Of a DNA stretch of 31,263 nucleotides, positions 22,255-30,183 are shown one piece after another; the stretch's first letter is position 1, and every line of letters starts with the position of its first letter. Below the pieces are notes generated by a model. It saw nothing but the letters and a program-made list of their open reading frames with translations, had not been told where the DNA came from and searched no databases. Source of the DNA: DATLFA01 sp039934635 (lineage in GTDB: Bacteria; Actinomycetota; Acidimicrobiia; Acidimicrobiales; WLNW01); assembly GCA_039934635.1 (NCBI GenBank), contig JBDTLT010000043.1, positions 1 through 31,263 of the forward strand, read 5' to 3'. The translations under genes were made by a program, and so were the position numbers.

Positions 22255-22988
22255 CGCCCGTTGGATCGTTCGAGAATGGTGGCGATCTCGGTCTGATTCA
22301 GCCGGCGCGCGTGCTGCAACGCAGTGACGCCCGTGCTGTCGGCGAGGTTGACGTCGGCCTTGGCCGCGACGAGTTGCGTCACGACATCGATATACCTCGC
22401 GCCGCCGTCGCCGAGGAGGATCGACTCGAGCAGCGCAGTCCATCCGAGACGATTGACGTGGTTGACGTCGATGTTGGTACGCAGCAACAGGCGCACGATG
22501 TCGCCGTGGCCACGGTGCGCGGCACGGATGAGGCCGGTGCCGTTGAAGCTGTCGAGGCTCTTGACGTCGGCGCCGTTCGCCAGCGTCAACGTGAGGAGTT
22601 CGACGAACCCCTCAGAGGTCGCGATGAGATACGCGCTCTGTTGTGACGCGTCTTGCACGTTGACATCGGCGCCCCCTTTGATGAGCACCTTGGCCACATC
22701 GACCTGGTTTGCATATGCCGCCGCGATCAACGCCGTGTGCCCGCGGTCATCGGTGTAGCGAACGCTCGAACCGACTGCCAGCAATTTCTGCACTTCGCTC
22801 ACATCACCGCGTTCGGATGCGTCGATCAGTCGCGCATCGATCGTCTGCGGATCACCACCGCCGCCCACGCTCACCGCGGCAGGCGTCCCGGCGTCGTCGC
22901 TACACGCGCCGAGCACAAGCGCGACAACGAGTAGCACCGACCCGCACAACGGCAACGTGATACGGCGTCGGGCGGGCCGTCTCGTCAT
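22251..22988 (-). CDS. Ankyrin-repeat lipoprotein
   Basis: A 245-residue secreted lipoprotein. The N-terminus is strongly basic (TRRPARRR), then hydrophobic (SVLLVVALVLGAC) with lipobox LGAC and Cys29 as lipid site. After a Gly-rich linker there are about six ankyrin units: ARLIDASERGDVSEVQKLL, DDRGHTALIAAAYANQVDVA, SAYLIATSEGFVELLTL, GTGLIRAAHRGHGDIVRLLL, GWTALLESILLG and GVTALQHARRLNQTEIATIL. It is probably anchored on the outer face of the membrane and binds a protein or peptide partner. Its ATG overlaps the stop of the deacylase gene by 4 bp, so it is co-translated with a hydrolase that lacks any signal peptide. Its tail meets the GMC gene with overlapping stops. Confidence 0.9.
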   Translation of the reverse strand: MTRRPARRRITLPLCGSVLLVVALVLGACSDDAGTPAAVSVGGGGDPQTIDARLIDASERGDVSEVQKLLAVGSSVRYTDDRGHTALIAAAYANQVDVAKVLIKGGADVNVQDASQQSAYLIATSEGFVELLTLTLANGADVKSLDSFNGTGLIRAAHRGHGDIVRLLLRTNIDVNHVNRLGWTALLESILLGDGGARYIDVVTQLVAAKADVNLADSTGVTALQHARRLNQTEIATILERSNGR

Positions 22989-24709
22989 GAACGGGCAGCC
23001 ACCGTGACCGTGTCTCGGCCCGACCGCAACACGGTGCCGGGCAGTGCGCCGGTCACGGCTCCGTCGGTCACCGTCTCGACTCCGTTGACGAATATGTGCG
23101 CGATTCCCCGGGCGTCCGCAGTCATGCGAGCCGAGCCGCCGGGCAGGTCGCGCACGAGTCGGGCAGGAGCCGCGTCGATGGAGTCGGGGTCGAACACGAC
23201 CAGATCGCCGAATGCGCCCACCGAGATCGTGCCCCGGTCACGCAGGCCGAACATCCGCGCCGGCTTCTCGGTGAGCAGGTGCACCGCGTGTTCGAGCGAC
23301 ATCGATCGACGGCCGCGGATCATGTCGGCGAGGAACTGTGTCGGATACGAGCCTCCGCACATGCGGTCGAGGTGGGCGCCCGCATCGGATCCGCCGAGCA
23401 ACACATCGGGGTCGTCCCACAATGACTGGCGCAACGCCCAGTGAGGGGCGTCGTCGTCGGGCGCCGACGGCCACAGGATCGTTTGCAATTTGTCCTCGGT
23501 GACGATGTCGATGAGCGTGTCGAACGGATCGGCGTTCCGCTCGCGCGCGATGTCGCGTACGACTCGCCCGCTCAGCCCCCGGTTGGCCTCACTGAACGTG
23601 TCGCCGATGACATAACCGCCGAAGTCGGCCAAGCGACGGAACATACCGGCCTCGTCGCTGTTGGCGCGGGCCACCATCATCCGCCGATTCGCCTCACTGC
23701 CGAGCGCATGCATACGTTCGCCTACGGGCAGCTTCATGATCGGCCCCCATCCGGGCATGAGCCACAGCGCGCAGTAGTTACCGAAGCTCATGTTCATGGG
23801 CACGATCGTGGGCATCATCAACGCCACGACGCGACCGCCAACGATGCGAGCGCGTCGAGAAAGCGCCATCTGACGGTCGAGGCGGCCCTCGGCATTCGCG
23901 TCGACGACCAGCAGATTCCAGTTGAGCACACGATTGGCGGTTGCGGACATGCCCGACAACAGCTCGAGCTCCTTCTCACTGAAGCCGTCGCTGCCGCCAT
24001 CGAAGATGCCGGCAAGTGTCGTTCCCGGGTGCTGACCCACGACCTCGCAGAGCGAGAGGATCTCGGCCGCGTCTGCGCCTTTGGCCGGTACTGGCGCTCC
24101 GTCGCCGTCGGAATGGACAGTCGAGATGTCGGTCGAGAATCCGAGAGCACCCTGGCGCAACGCATCGGCGAGCGCCGCCTTGAGTGCGGGCAACGTCGCG
24201 CCGTCCGCTGCGGTGAGGTTGGCCTTTCGCCCGAGTACATAGCGCCGCAGCGCGGAGTGACCGGCGATGAACCCGGCGTTGAGCGCGACACGGCCTTCGA
24301 GCGCGTCGAGGTATTCGCCGAAGCTCTCCCATGTCCACGGCACGCCTTGTTCGAGGGCCTCCAATGGCATGCCTTCGACCTTGGCCATAAGGCGCCGCGT
24401 GTAGTCGGCGTCGACGTCGTGCAACGGCGCGAGCGCAAACGAACAGTTGCCGCCGATGACCGATGTGACGCCGTGGACGTTCGACGGTGTCGCGTACGGG
24501 TCCCAGAAGAGTTGCGCGTCGTAGTGCGTGTGCGGATCGACGAAGCCGGGACACACGACGAGTCCGTCGGCATCGATCGTGTGACGGGCGGTCTCGGTGA
24601 CCTTGCCCACCGCCACGATGCGACCGTCGCGCACGCCGACATCGCCGACCAAGCCGGGCTCACCCGAGCCGTCGACGATCGTGGCTCCCTTGATCAAATG
24701 GTCGAGCAT
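22985..24709 (-). CDS. N-acyl-D-amino-acid deacylase-like amidohydrolase (copy 2)
   Basis: A 574-residue relative of the protein at 6726-8366. ATG 24709 has GGGAGGGG 5 nt upstream. Motifs: HLIKGATIVDGSGEPG sandwich, FVDPHTHYDAQLFWDP (His60, His62), GGNCSFALAP with Cys89, NAGFIAGHSALR, and LGGSDAGAHLDRM with the catalytic Asp, then the closing sandwich DRGTISVGAFGDLVVFDPD. It is predicted to be a cytoplasmic zinc hydrolase of N-acyl amino acids or related amides. It differs from copy 1 by a longer middle region (MMPTIVPMNMSFGNYCALW) lining the active site, which suggests a different acyl group. The ankyrin lipoprotein is translated from its end. Confidence 0.9.
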   Translation of the reverse strand: MLDHLIKGATIVDGSGEPGLVGDVGVRDGRIVAVGKVTETARHTIDADGLVVCPGFVDPHTHYDAQLFWDPYATPSNVHGVTSVIGGNCSFALAPLHDVDADYTRRLMAKVEGMPLEALEQGVPWTWESFGEYLDALEGRVALNAGFIAGHSALRRYVLGRKANLTAADGATLPALKAALADALRQGALGFSTDISTVHSDGDGAPVPAKGADAAEILSLCEVVGQHPGTTLAGIFDGGSDGFSEKELELLSGMSATANRVLNWNLLVVDANAEGRLDRQMALSRRARIVGGRVVALMMPTIVPMNMSFGNYCALWLMPGWGPIMKLPVGERMHALGSEANRRMMVARANSDEAGMFRRLADFGGYVIGDTFSEANRGLSGRVVRDIARERNADPFDTLIDIVTEDKLQTILWPSAPDDDAPHWALRQSLWDDPDVLLGGSDAGAHLDRMCGGSYPTQFLADMIRGRRSMSLEHAVHLLTEKPARMFGLRDRGTISVGAFGDLVVFDPDSIDAAPARLVRDLPGGSARMTADARGIAHIFVNGVETVTDGAVTGALPGTVLRSGRDTVTVAARS

Positions 24710-24736
24710 CGGACCCCTCCCGAGTTTGCTGCCCCT

Positions 24737-24806
24737 ACCTTACGCATCGTGCCGCAGCGCGCCCCAGCGCACCTCGAGGGTCGCCGTGACCAGCGTCGAG
24801 TACCCT
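24737..24806. promoter_or_regulatory. Candidate divergent promoters between deacylase copy 2 and amidohydrolase copy 4
   Basis: The 130-bp gap has TAAGGT on the minus strand (24742 to 24737) and TACCCT on the plus strand (24801-24806). Both would give leaders of about 20-30 nt with strong G-rich ribosome sites before 24709 and 24840. -35 boxes are not clear. Confidence 0.4.
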
Positions 24807-24839
24807 TCGTCACGGGGCAGTCGCAAGCAGGGGGTATCG

Positions 24840-26096
24840 ATGGATCGCTACATCATCGTGTCGGCCGATGGCCACGCCGGTCTCAAGTGCGAGGACTACC
24901 GCCCGTATCTCGAGTCCAAGTACTACCCGCAGTTCGACGAGTTCCTGGCTGAACGCGAGGCGCGGCGCGCCGACCAGTTGCGGCTCAACTACGACTACAT
25001 CATGAACTGGGAGACGCAGAACGAAGAAGGTCTGAAGGGCGCGTACGACGCGGAGCGTCGCGACAAGGAACTCGATTCCGACGGCGTCGCCGCGGAGGTC
25101 ATCTTCGCCGACAGTGACGCGATCACCGGTATGGAGTCACCGCCGTTCGGCGCCGGCTTGTCGGCGGGCGCGATCGAAGATCCCGACCTCGCGTTCGCCG
25201 GAGCCCGCGCCCACAATCAGTTCCTCATCGAACTGTGCTCGTCGAGCCCCGAACGGCGCGCCGGCATCGCGTTGGTCCCGATAACGCACGACATCGAGCG
25301 GGCCGTCGCCGAGGTCGAGTATCTCGCGGGCAAGCCGGGCATACGCGGCATCATGATCCCGACGATGTGGCACAACCGCACGCCGTACAACAACCCTGCG
25401 TACGACCCGGTCTGGGCGGCGTGTGCCGCGGCGCAGCTACCGGTCCACACGCATTCGGGCGAAGCGCCCCGCGACGAATTCAACGACGAGGTCGGCATCT
25501 ACCTCGCCGAGGTCGTGTGGTGGTGCGCCCGCCCGCTGTGGCACTTGTTGTTCTCCGGCGCGTTCGAGCGCCATCCCGACTTGAAGTTCGTCGTCACCGA
25601 AGGCGCGGCATATTGGGCCGCCGACATGAAGTGGAAGTGGGATCAATACTTCGGTGGTGGGCACACGACCAAGAAGATCGTGTCGATGATGAAGGGCAAG
25701 ATCTCGAAGCTGCCGTCCGAATACTTCGGCACCAACATCTTCATCGGTGCGTCGACGATGTCGAAAGAGGAGATCCGGCGGCGCCACGTCATCGGCTGCG
25801 ACACCATCATGTGGGGCACCGACTATCCGCACCCCGAAGGCACCTGGCCCAACACGATCGCGCGGCTGCGGGACGATTTCCGTGTGGTGCCCGTGGCCGA
25901 TGCGCGCTTGATGCTCGGCGAGACCGCTGCTCGCTGCTACGGATTCGATCTCGACGTGCTGCGACCCATCGCCGATCGCATCGGCCCGACACCGCAGGAC
26001 CTCGGACAAGATCCCACCATCGAGAGCGACCCGATCGCCGAGCGCCGAGCCGCCGAGTGGTGGCGCGACGAATACGACACGGTCTTCATCGGCTGA
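24840..26096 (+). CDS. Amidohydrolase-2 family metal-dependent hydrolase/decarboxylase (copy 4)
   Basis: A 418-residue TIM-barrel protein. ATG 24840 has AGGGGG about 7 nt upstream; the frame upstream is antisense to the deacylase gene and is not used. IIVSADGHAGLKCEDY supplies Asp10 and His12, LPVHTHSGEAP the mid-barrel His, FVVTEGAAYWAAD a late strand, and MWGTDYPHPEGTWP the catalytic Asp328. It lacks the LPAKYRDRAP stretch of copies 2, 3 and 5 and instead has SKYYPQFDEFLAEREA, so it is another subgroup. It ends 12 bp from the convergent PPOX gene. It seems to be a single-gene transcript. Substrate is unknown. Confidence 0.92.
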   Translation: MDRYIIVSADGHAGLKCEDYRPYLESKYYPQFDEFLAEREARRADQLRLNYDYIMNWETQNEEGLKGAYDAERRDKELDSDGVAAEVIFADSDAITGMESPPFGAGLSAGAIEDPDLAFAGARAHNQFLIELCSSSPERRAGIALVPITHDIERAVAEVEYLAGKPGIRGIMIPTMWHNRTPYNNPAYDPVWAACAAAQLPVHTHSGEAPRDEFNDEVGIYLAEVVWWCARPLWHLLFSGAFERHPDLKFVVTEGAAYWAADMKWKWDQYFGGGHTTKKIVSMMKGKISKLPSEYFGTNIFIGASTMSKEEIRRRHVIGCDTIMWGTDYPHPEGTWPNTIARLRDDFRVVPVADARLMLGETAARCYGFDLDVLRPIADRIGPTPQDLGQDPTIESDPIAERRAAEWWRDEYDTVFIG

Positions 26097-26108
26097 ACAA
26101 CTATTCGG

Positions 26109-26486
26109 TCACCACCTCAACCATTTGGTCGGAGTGACCTCGATCAGCGCGTCGTATTCCGGTTCGCTGTCGAGATCCCAGTCGAACTTGCGCACGAACT
26201 CGGCGGCAACGCTGGGCGGATACGGCCGGCTCAGCACCCGCGCGTCGCCTTCGACGATGACGGGTTGGTTGCCGCTCTCGAGTGACACCGACGCTTTGGG
26301 GTTCGCCCGCACGTTGCGCACCTTGACGGCCTTGCTCGACGTGCAGACGTAGAACCGGTCATCGGCGAACACGAACCAGATCGGCGTGAGATGCGGCCGC
26401 CCATCGGGCCGGGTGGTGGCGAGCCAGATGTTCTGTTCGTCGCGCAAACGGCTGCCGTCGAGGCGTTCCGGCTTCTCGATACTCAC
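26109..26486 (-). CDS. PPOX/F420-type split-barrel oxidoreductase
   Basis: A 125-residue flavin-reductase-like split barrel. The start is set at GTG 26486 (second of two adjacent GTG codons), with AGGGA 6-8 nt upstream; an in-frame GTG at 26525 would put the start inside the palindrome. NIWLATTRPDGRPHLTPIWFVF is the family signature, then DDRFYVCTSSKAVKVRNVRANPKASVS. Actinobacterial proteins of this size bind F420, FMN, heme or biliverdin; the cofactor cannot be told. The C-terminus DALIEVTPTKWLRW is typical. It diverges from the second molybdenum hydroxylase gene across a 48-bp palindrome, so both genes may answer to one regulator. Confidence 0.85.
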   Translation of the reverse strand: MSIEKPERLDGSRLRDEQNIWLATTRPDGRPHLTPIWFVFADDRFYVCTSSKAVKVRNVRANPKASVSLESGNQPVIVEGDARVLSRPYPPSVAAEFVRKFDWDLDSEPEYDALIEVTPTKWLRW

Positions 26487-26496
26487 CACACTTCCC

Positions 26497-26544
26497 TTCT
26501 GGTGGTGTTCTATACGTGTATACACGTATAGAACACCACCAGAA
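26497..26544. promoter_or_regulatory. Perfect 48-bp palindrome between divergent genes (candidate operator/promoter)
   Basis: The 24 bases at 26497-26520 are exactly the reverse complement of 26521-26544, with no spacer. The centre is TATACGTGTATACACGTATA and the outer arms are TTCTGGTGGTGTTC and its complement. A TATAGA hexamer lies on each strand facing out (26526-26531 plus; 26515-26510 minus), at suitable distance for -10 boxes of the two divergent genes. The AT-rich core contrasts with the GC-rich surroundings. Binding by a dimeric or double-dimeric repressor that controls both genes is the natural reading. Confidence 0.85.
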
Positions 26545-26549
26545 CGGGG

Positions 26550-28817
26550 GTGGGGGTGGTCAATAGCCTTGCGGTGGCCGGTGATCTGCCGAACGACATC
26601 ACCGATGCGCTGGTGCGCGGCCGGGCGCGTTTCACGGCGGACCTACCCATTGCCGACGTCGTCGAGCTCGTCTTCGTGCGCTCGCCGCACGCGCACGCGC
26701 GGATCATCGCCATCGACATCGACGCGGCGGCGCGTGCTCCCGGCGTGCTGGCGGTCCTCACGGCGCGCGATATGCCCGACCTGCGCCTGCACGAGATCCA
26801 CATCATCCCGGAGCTGCTCGCGCCGCGCGCGCTTACCGCCGACACCGCCCGCTTCGTCGGCGACCCGGTGGCGGTGGTGGTCGCGACGTCGCGCGCCGCC
26901 GCGCTCGATGCCGCCGAGCTGGTCGATGTCATGTACCAGCCGCTGCCGGCCGTCATCACTGCCGCCGCCGCCGTGCGCGACGACGCGCCCTTGTTGTTCC
27001 CCGACCACGGCACAAATCTCGCGTTGGCGTGGGACCTCGATGAGACCGACGACGCGTTCGCCCAGCCACTCGCACCGACGTTGACGGTGCGGGGCGCGAT
27101 CGAGCTGCCACGGCTGTCGACCGCGCCGATGGAAGGCCACGCAATCGTCGTGGCACCGACGGACACCGGCGGCCTGCACGTCTACTTGTCGACCCAATGG
27201 CCACACGGCACCCGCATACAAATGGCCCGCAGCTTCGGGCTGACGCTCGAGCAGGTGCGGGCGCAGGTGCCGGCAGTCGGCGGCGGCTTCGGCGGTAAGT
27301 CGCTCGGCGGCATCAGAGAGCACATCGCGACCGCCGCGGCAGCGCGGCTGCTGCAACGGCCGGTGCGTTACATCGAACCGCGCACGGACAATCTCCAGTC
27401 GATGCAGGGCCGTGGCGTACACATCGACTACGAAGCCGACGTCACGAGCGACGGACACGTCGTCCACTTACGCGTCGACGACTTGTGCGATTGCGGCGCT
27501 TATCCATCCACCGGCGCAGTGGAACCGGGCAAGTCGATGATGATGTCGACTGGTCCCTACCGCATCGGCCGCGTCACGTTTCGCGCGCGAACCGTCGTGA
27601 CCAACTTGCCGCCTACCGGTGCCTATCGTGGGCCTGGCCGCGCCGAAGCATCGATGGTGCTCGAACAGGTGATGGACCGCGTCGCGCACGCGCTCGACCT
27701 CGATCCGCTCACGGTGCGCTCGCGCAACTTCATGGTGATCGACGAGCTGCCGAGGAAGTCGGTCACCGGCGCGCACTACGACGAAGCCGACTTTGCCGAG
27801 CTGACCGAACGCGCCCGCACGACGAGCGATTACCAGCGCTGGCGCGACGAACAACGACGCCGCCGCGCCGCGGGGAACCCGAACGCGCTGGGCATCGGCG
27901 TGGCATCGGTCTTCGACTCGTCCGCGTGGTTCGACCGTACCGACGAGGCCAACGTGCGACTCACGGCGGACGGTGACGCGCTGGTCGAGCTCAGCAGTTC
28001 TTCTGCGGGCCAGCATCACGACGGCGCGATCGCTCGCATCGTCGGCGACGAACTCAGCTTGCCGCTCGACCGTGTGCGGTTGATCGAAGGCGACACGGTG
28101 CTGGGCCACGGCGGCGGCAGCTCGGGTTCGCGCACCATTCAGATCAGCGGCCACGCCGCTCGCGAGTCCGCGCTCGTGATGCGCCAACGACTGATCGAAC
28201 GAGCCGCGGACATGCTCGAAGCGGCGGCCGACGACGTGGTGCTCGAAGACGGGCACGCCTTCGTCCGCGGCGTTCCCCGCAGCCGCCTGTCCTACGCGGA
28301 TCTGGCCCGGGCGATGCCTGCCGACGACCTCGCCGCGTGTTGCCGATTCGAACAAAGTGCGGCGACCTATCCCGCGGCGGTGAACATCGCCGTTGTCGAA
28401 GTCGACACCGAATCAGGACACGTACGCCTGCTGCAACTCCACACCGTCACCGACTGTGGCACCGTGCTCGACCCGCACGCCGCGCACGGGCAGATCGCCG
28501 GCGCCAGCGTGCAAGGCATCGCGCAAGCGCTGTTCGAACGGGCCAGCTATGACGGCGACGGCAACCCCCGCACCGCCAACCTCGCGGAGTACCTGATGCC
28601 GTCCGCCGCGGATCTCCCCGCGGTCGATGTCGAGTTCTGCCCGCAGCGATCGAGCCGCAACCCGCTCGGGGCCAAAGGCGTCGGTGAGGTCGGTATGGTC
28701 GCGGCGCCCGCAGCAGTACACGGCGCAGTGCTCGACGCGCTGCGGCCGTTGGGGGTCACGGCACTGCCGATGCCGTGTGACCCCGAATCGGTGTGGCGCG
28801 CGATCAACTCGCGGTGA
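26550..28817 (+). CDS. Xanthine dehydrogenase family molybdopterin-binding subunit (CoxL-like), second copy
   Basis: A 755-residue molybdenum hydroxylase large subunit. GTG 26550 and GTG 26556 are both possible starts; the G-run before them would better serve the second. Motifs in order: ALVRGRARFTADL, FVRSPHAHARI, FVGDPVAVVVAT, ELPRLSTAPMEGHAIV, PAVGGGFGGKS, AYRGPGRAEASMVLEQ, and the C-terminal GAKGVGEVGMVAAP with catalytic Glu713 intact. Such subunits hydroxylate aldehydes, purines, N-heterocycles or CO with water as oxygen source and need 2Fe-2S and FAD partners, none of which is seen here. It faces the fifth amidohydrolase end-to-end 15 bp apart. It is only distantly alike to the copy at 17326-19575. 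Confidence 0.92.
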   Translation: MGVVNSLAVAGDLPNDITDALVRGRARFTADLPIADVVELVFVRSPHAHARIIAIDIDAAARAPGVLAVLTARDMPDLRLHEIHIIPELLAPRALTADTARFVGDPVAVVVATSRAAALDAAELVDVMYQPLPAVITAAAAVRDDAPLLFPDHGTNLALAWDLDETDDAFAQPLAPTLTVRGAIELPRLSTAPMEGHAIVVAPTDTGGLHVYLSTQWPHGTRIQMARSFGLTLEQVRAQVPAVGGGFGGKSLGGIREHIATAAAARLLQRPVRYIEPRTDNLQSMQGRGVHIDYEADVTSDGHVVHLRVDDLCDCGAYPSTGAVEPGKSMMMSTGPYRIGRVTFRARTVVTNLPPTGAYRGPGRAEASMVLEQVMDRVAHALDLDPLTVRSRNFMVIDELPRKSVTGAHYDEADFAELTERARTTSDYQRWRDEQRRRRAAGNPNALGIGVASVFDSSAWFDRTDEANVRLTADGDALVELSSSSAGQHHDGAIARIVGDELSLPLDRVRLIEGDTVLGHGGGSSGSRTIQISGHAARESALVMRQRLIERAADMLEAAADDVVLEDGHAFVRGVPRSRLSYADLARAMPADDLAACCRFEQSAATYPAAVNIAVVEVDTESGHVRLLQLHTVTDCGTVLDPHAAHGQIAGASVQGIAQALFERASYDGDGNPRTANLAEYLMPSAADLPAVDVEFCPQRSSRNPLGAKGVGEVGMVAAPAAVHGAVLDALRPLGVTALPMPCDPESVWRAINSR

Positions 28818-28832
28818 TGGCGAGAGGCGCGC

Positions 28833-30080
28833 TCAGCGCTTGTCGGGTTGGAGACCCAGCATGCGGATGGCGTTGCCCCGCACCGCTTTGTAGATCTGCT
28901 CTTCGGTGAGCCCGGCGAACATCGCCTCGGCGATCTCCTTGGTGTCGGGCCACGACGAGTCGGTGTGCGGGTAGTCGGTCTCGAAGGTGATGTTGTCTTC
29001 ACCGACCACATCGAGCGAGATCAACCCGTGACGATCACGGAAGAAGCAGCAATACACGTGGTCGTAGTAGTAGGTCGACGGTGGGTTCGGGATCTTGTCC
29101 TTAACGCCGCCCCACGCGCGGTGCTGCATCCACACATCGTCGGCCCGCTCCAGCAGGTACGGCACCCAGCCGATCTGACCTTCGCTGTACGCCACCTTGA
29201 GATTGGCGAACTTGATGAAGACACCCGAGAACAAGAAGTCGGTCAACGATGCGAACGAGTTGTTGAACGACAGCGTGGCGTTGACGGCGGCAGGCGCATC
29301 GGGCGACGCGGCCGGCATCTTGGACGACGAACCGATGTGCATGCACACGGTCGTCTGCGTCTCGTCACAAGCGGCGAAGAACGGATCCCACGCACCGCTG
29401 TGAATGCTTGGCAGCCCGAGATGCGTAGGAATCTCGCTGAAACACACGGCGTGGCACCCGCGCGCGGAGTTGCGCCGCACCTCGGCCGCGGCCAGCTCGG
29501 CATCCCACAGGGGAACGATCTGCAGCGGCAACAAACGGCCACCGCTGTCGCCGCACCATTCTTCGATCATCCAGTTGTTGTACGCGTAGACGCACTCGAG
29601 CGCGGTCTCGCGGTCTTTGGCTTCGTAGAAGGTCTGACCACAGAAGCGGGGAAAGGTCGGGAACGCCAACGACTTGTCGACATGGTCGAGCGTCATGTCC
29701 TCGAGGCGGTACTTCGGGTCCCAGCACCCTTGACGCATCTCGTCGTAGGTGATCGGGGTCAGCGTCATGTCGTCGCGGGCGAAACCAACCGCCGCAACGT
29801 GGCGCTTGTGGGGATACAAGCCACCCTCATAGACCCAGATGTCGCAGAGGTCGCCACTGCCGTCGGCCGGGTCGATGTCGTACTCGTAGTTGAGGCCACC
29901 TTTGTAGACGAGGCCGCCGATGCGGTGACGCTCGATGTGCGGGCCCTTCTCGCGGTACTTGGCCGGCAGCCAGCGCTCCCACGTGTGCGCGGGTTCGACG
30001 ACGTGGTCGTCGACGCTGATGATCGGAGGGACTATCGGTGTCGCGGACTGCTCGCCTGGCTTCGCGGCGGTGATGGTCAT
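28833..30080 (-). CDS. Amidohydrolase-2 family metal-dependent hydrolase/decarboxylase (copy 5)
   Basis: A 415-residue TIM-barrel protein. ATG 30080 follows AAGGGGG at 7-8 nt; the longer frame to 30251 would overlap the SDR gene and the operator. PIISVDDHVVEPAHTW gives the DxH pair, TTVCMHIGSSSKM the mid-barrel His, and FETDYPHTDSSWP the catalytic Asp369. The segment LPAKYREKGPHI links it to copies 2 and 3. Extra residues 50-110 (KGGLNYEYDIDPADGSGDL and following) form an insertion relative to those copies. A TetR-type operator sits about 50-70 bp upstream, so expression is likely induced by a ligand. Substrate is unknown. Confidence 0.92.
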   Translation of the reverse strand: MTITAAKPGEQSATPIVPPIISVDDHVVEPAHTWERWLPAKYREKGPHIERHRIGGLVYKGGLNYEYDIDPADGSGDLCDIWVYEGGLYPHKRHVAAVGFARDDMTLTPITYDEMRQGCWDPKYRLEDMTLDHVDKSLAFPTFPRFCGQTFYEAKDRETALECVYAYNNWMIEEWCGDSGGRLLPLQIVPLWDAELAAAEVRRNSARGCHAVCFSEIPTHLGLPSIHSGAWDPFFAACDETQTTVCMHIGSSSKMPAASPDAPAAVNATLSFNNSFASLTDFLFSGVFIKFANLKVAYSEGQIGWVPYLLERADDVWMQHRAWGGVKDKIPNPPSTYYYDHVYCCFFRDRHGLISLDVVGEDNITFETDYPHTDSSWPDTKEIAEAMFAGLTEEQIYKAVRGNAIRMLGLQPDKR

Positions 30081-30106
30081 GGGGTGCCCCCTTCGTCGGC
30101 TCTGTG

Positions 30107-30112
30107 ATCGTA
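30107..30112 (-). promoter_or_regulatory. Candidate -10 box of amidohydrolase copy 5
   Basis: TACGAT on the minus strand (30112 to 30107) lies just downstream of the inverted-repeat operator and about 27 bases before the start codon at 30080. The operator would cover the matching -35 area. Confidence 0.4.
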
Positions 30113-30126
30113 GCGAATACCCATTC

Positions 30127-30151
30127 TCAACCTGACGGACCGTCAGGTTGA
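30127..30151. promoter_or_regulatory. TetR-type operator (12-bp arms, 1-bp spacer)
   Basis: TCAACCTGACGG (30127-30138), a single A, and CCGTCAGGTTGA (30140-30151) make a perfect 12-bp inverted repeat. The core TGACGGxCCGTCA is the shape commonly bound by TetR-family repressors. It lies in the 103-bp gap between the SDR stop and the amidohydrolase start and overlaps the expected promoter of the latter. No TetR gene lies in the window. Confidence 0.75.
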
Positions 30152-30183
30152 TGTGACACCAATAACAACAACGGCCGACTTGC

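Noticed and set aside
20800..22443. 547-codon open frame on the minus strand
   Set aside because: Antisense to the GMC oxidoreductase gene, which has complete family motifs; composition is that of a shadow frame.
23441..24952. 503-codon open frame on the plus strand
   Set aside because: Antisense to deacylase copy 2, no recognisable domain.
26487..26525. Upstream GTG start for the PPOX gene
   Set aside because: Would place the first 10 codons inside the 48-bp palindrome; the GTG at 26486 has a ribosome site and begins at the family domain.
28848..30107. 419-codon open frame on the plus strand
   Set aside because: Antisense to amidohydrolase copy 5 and rich in Arg/Val/His; no motif.
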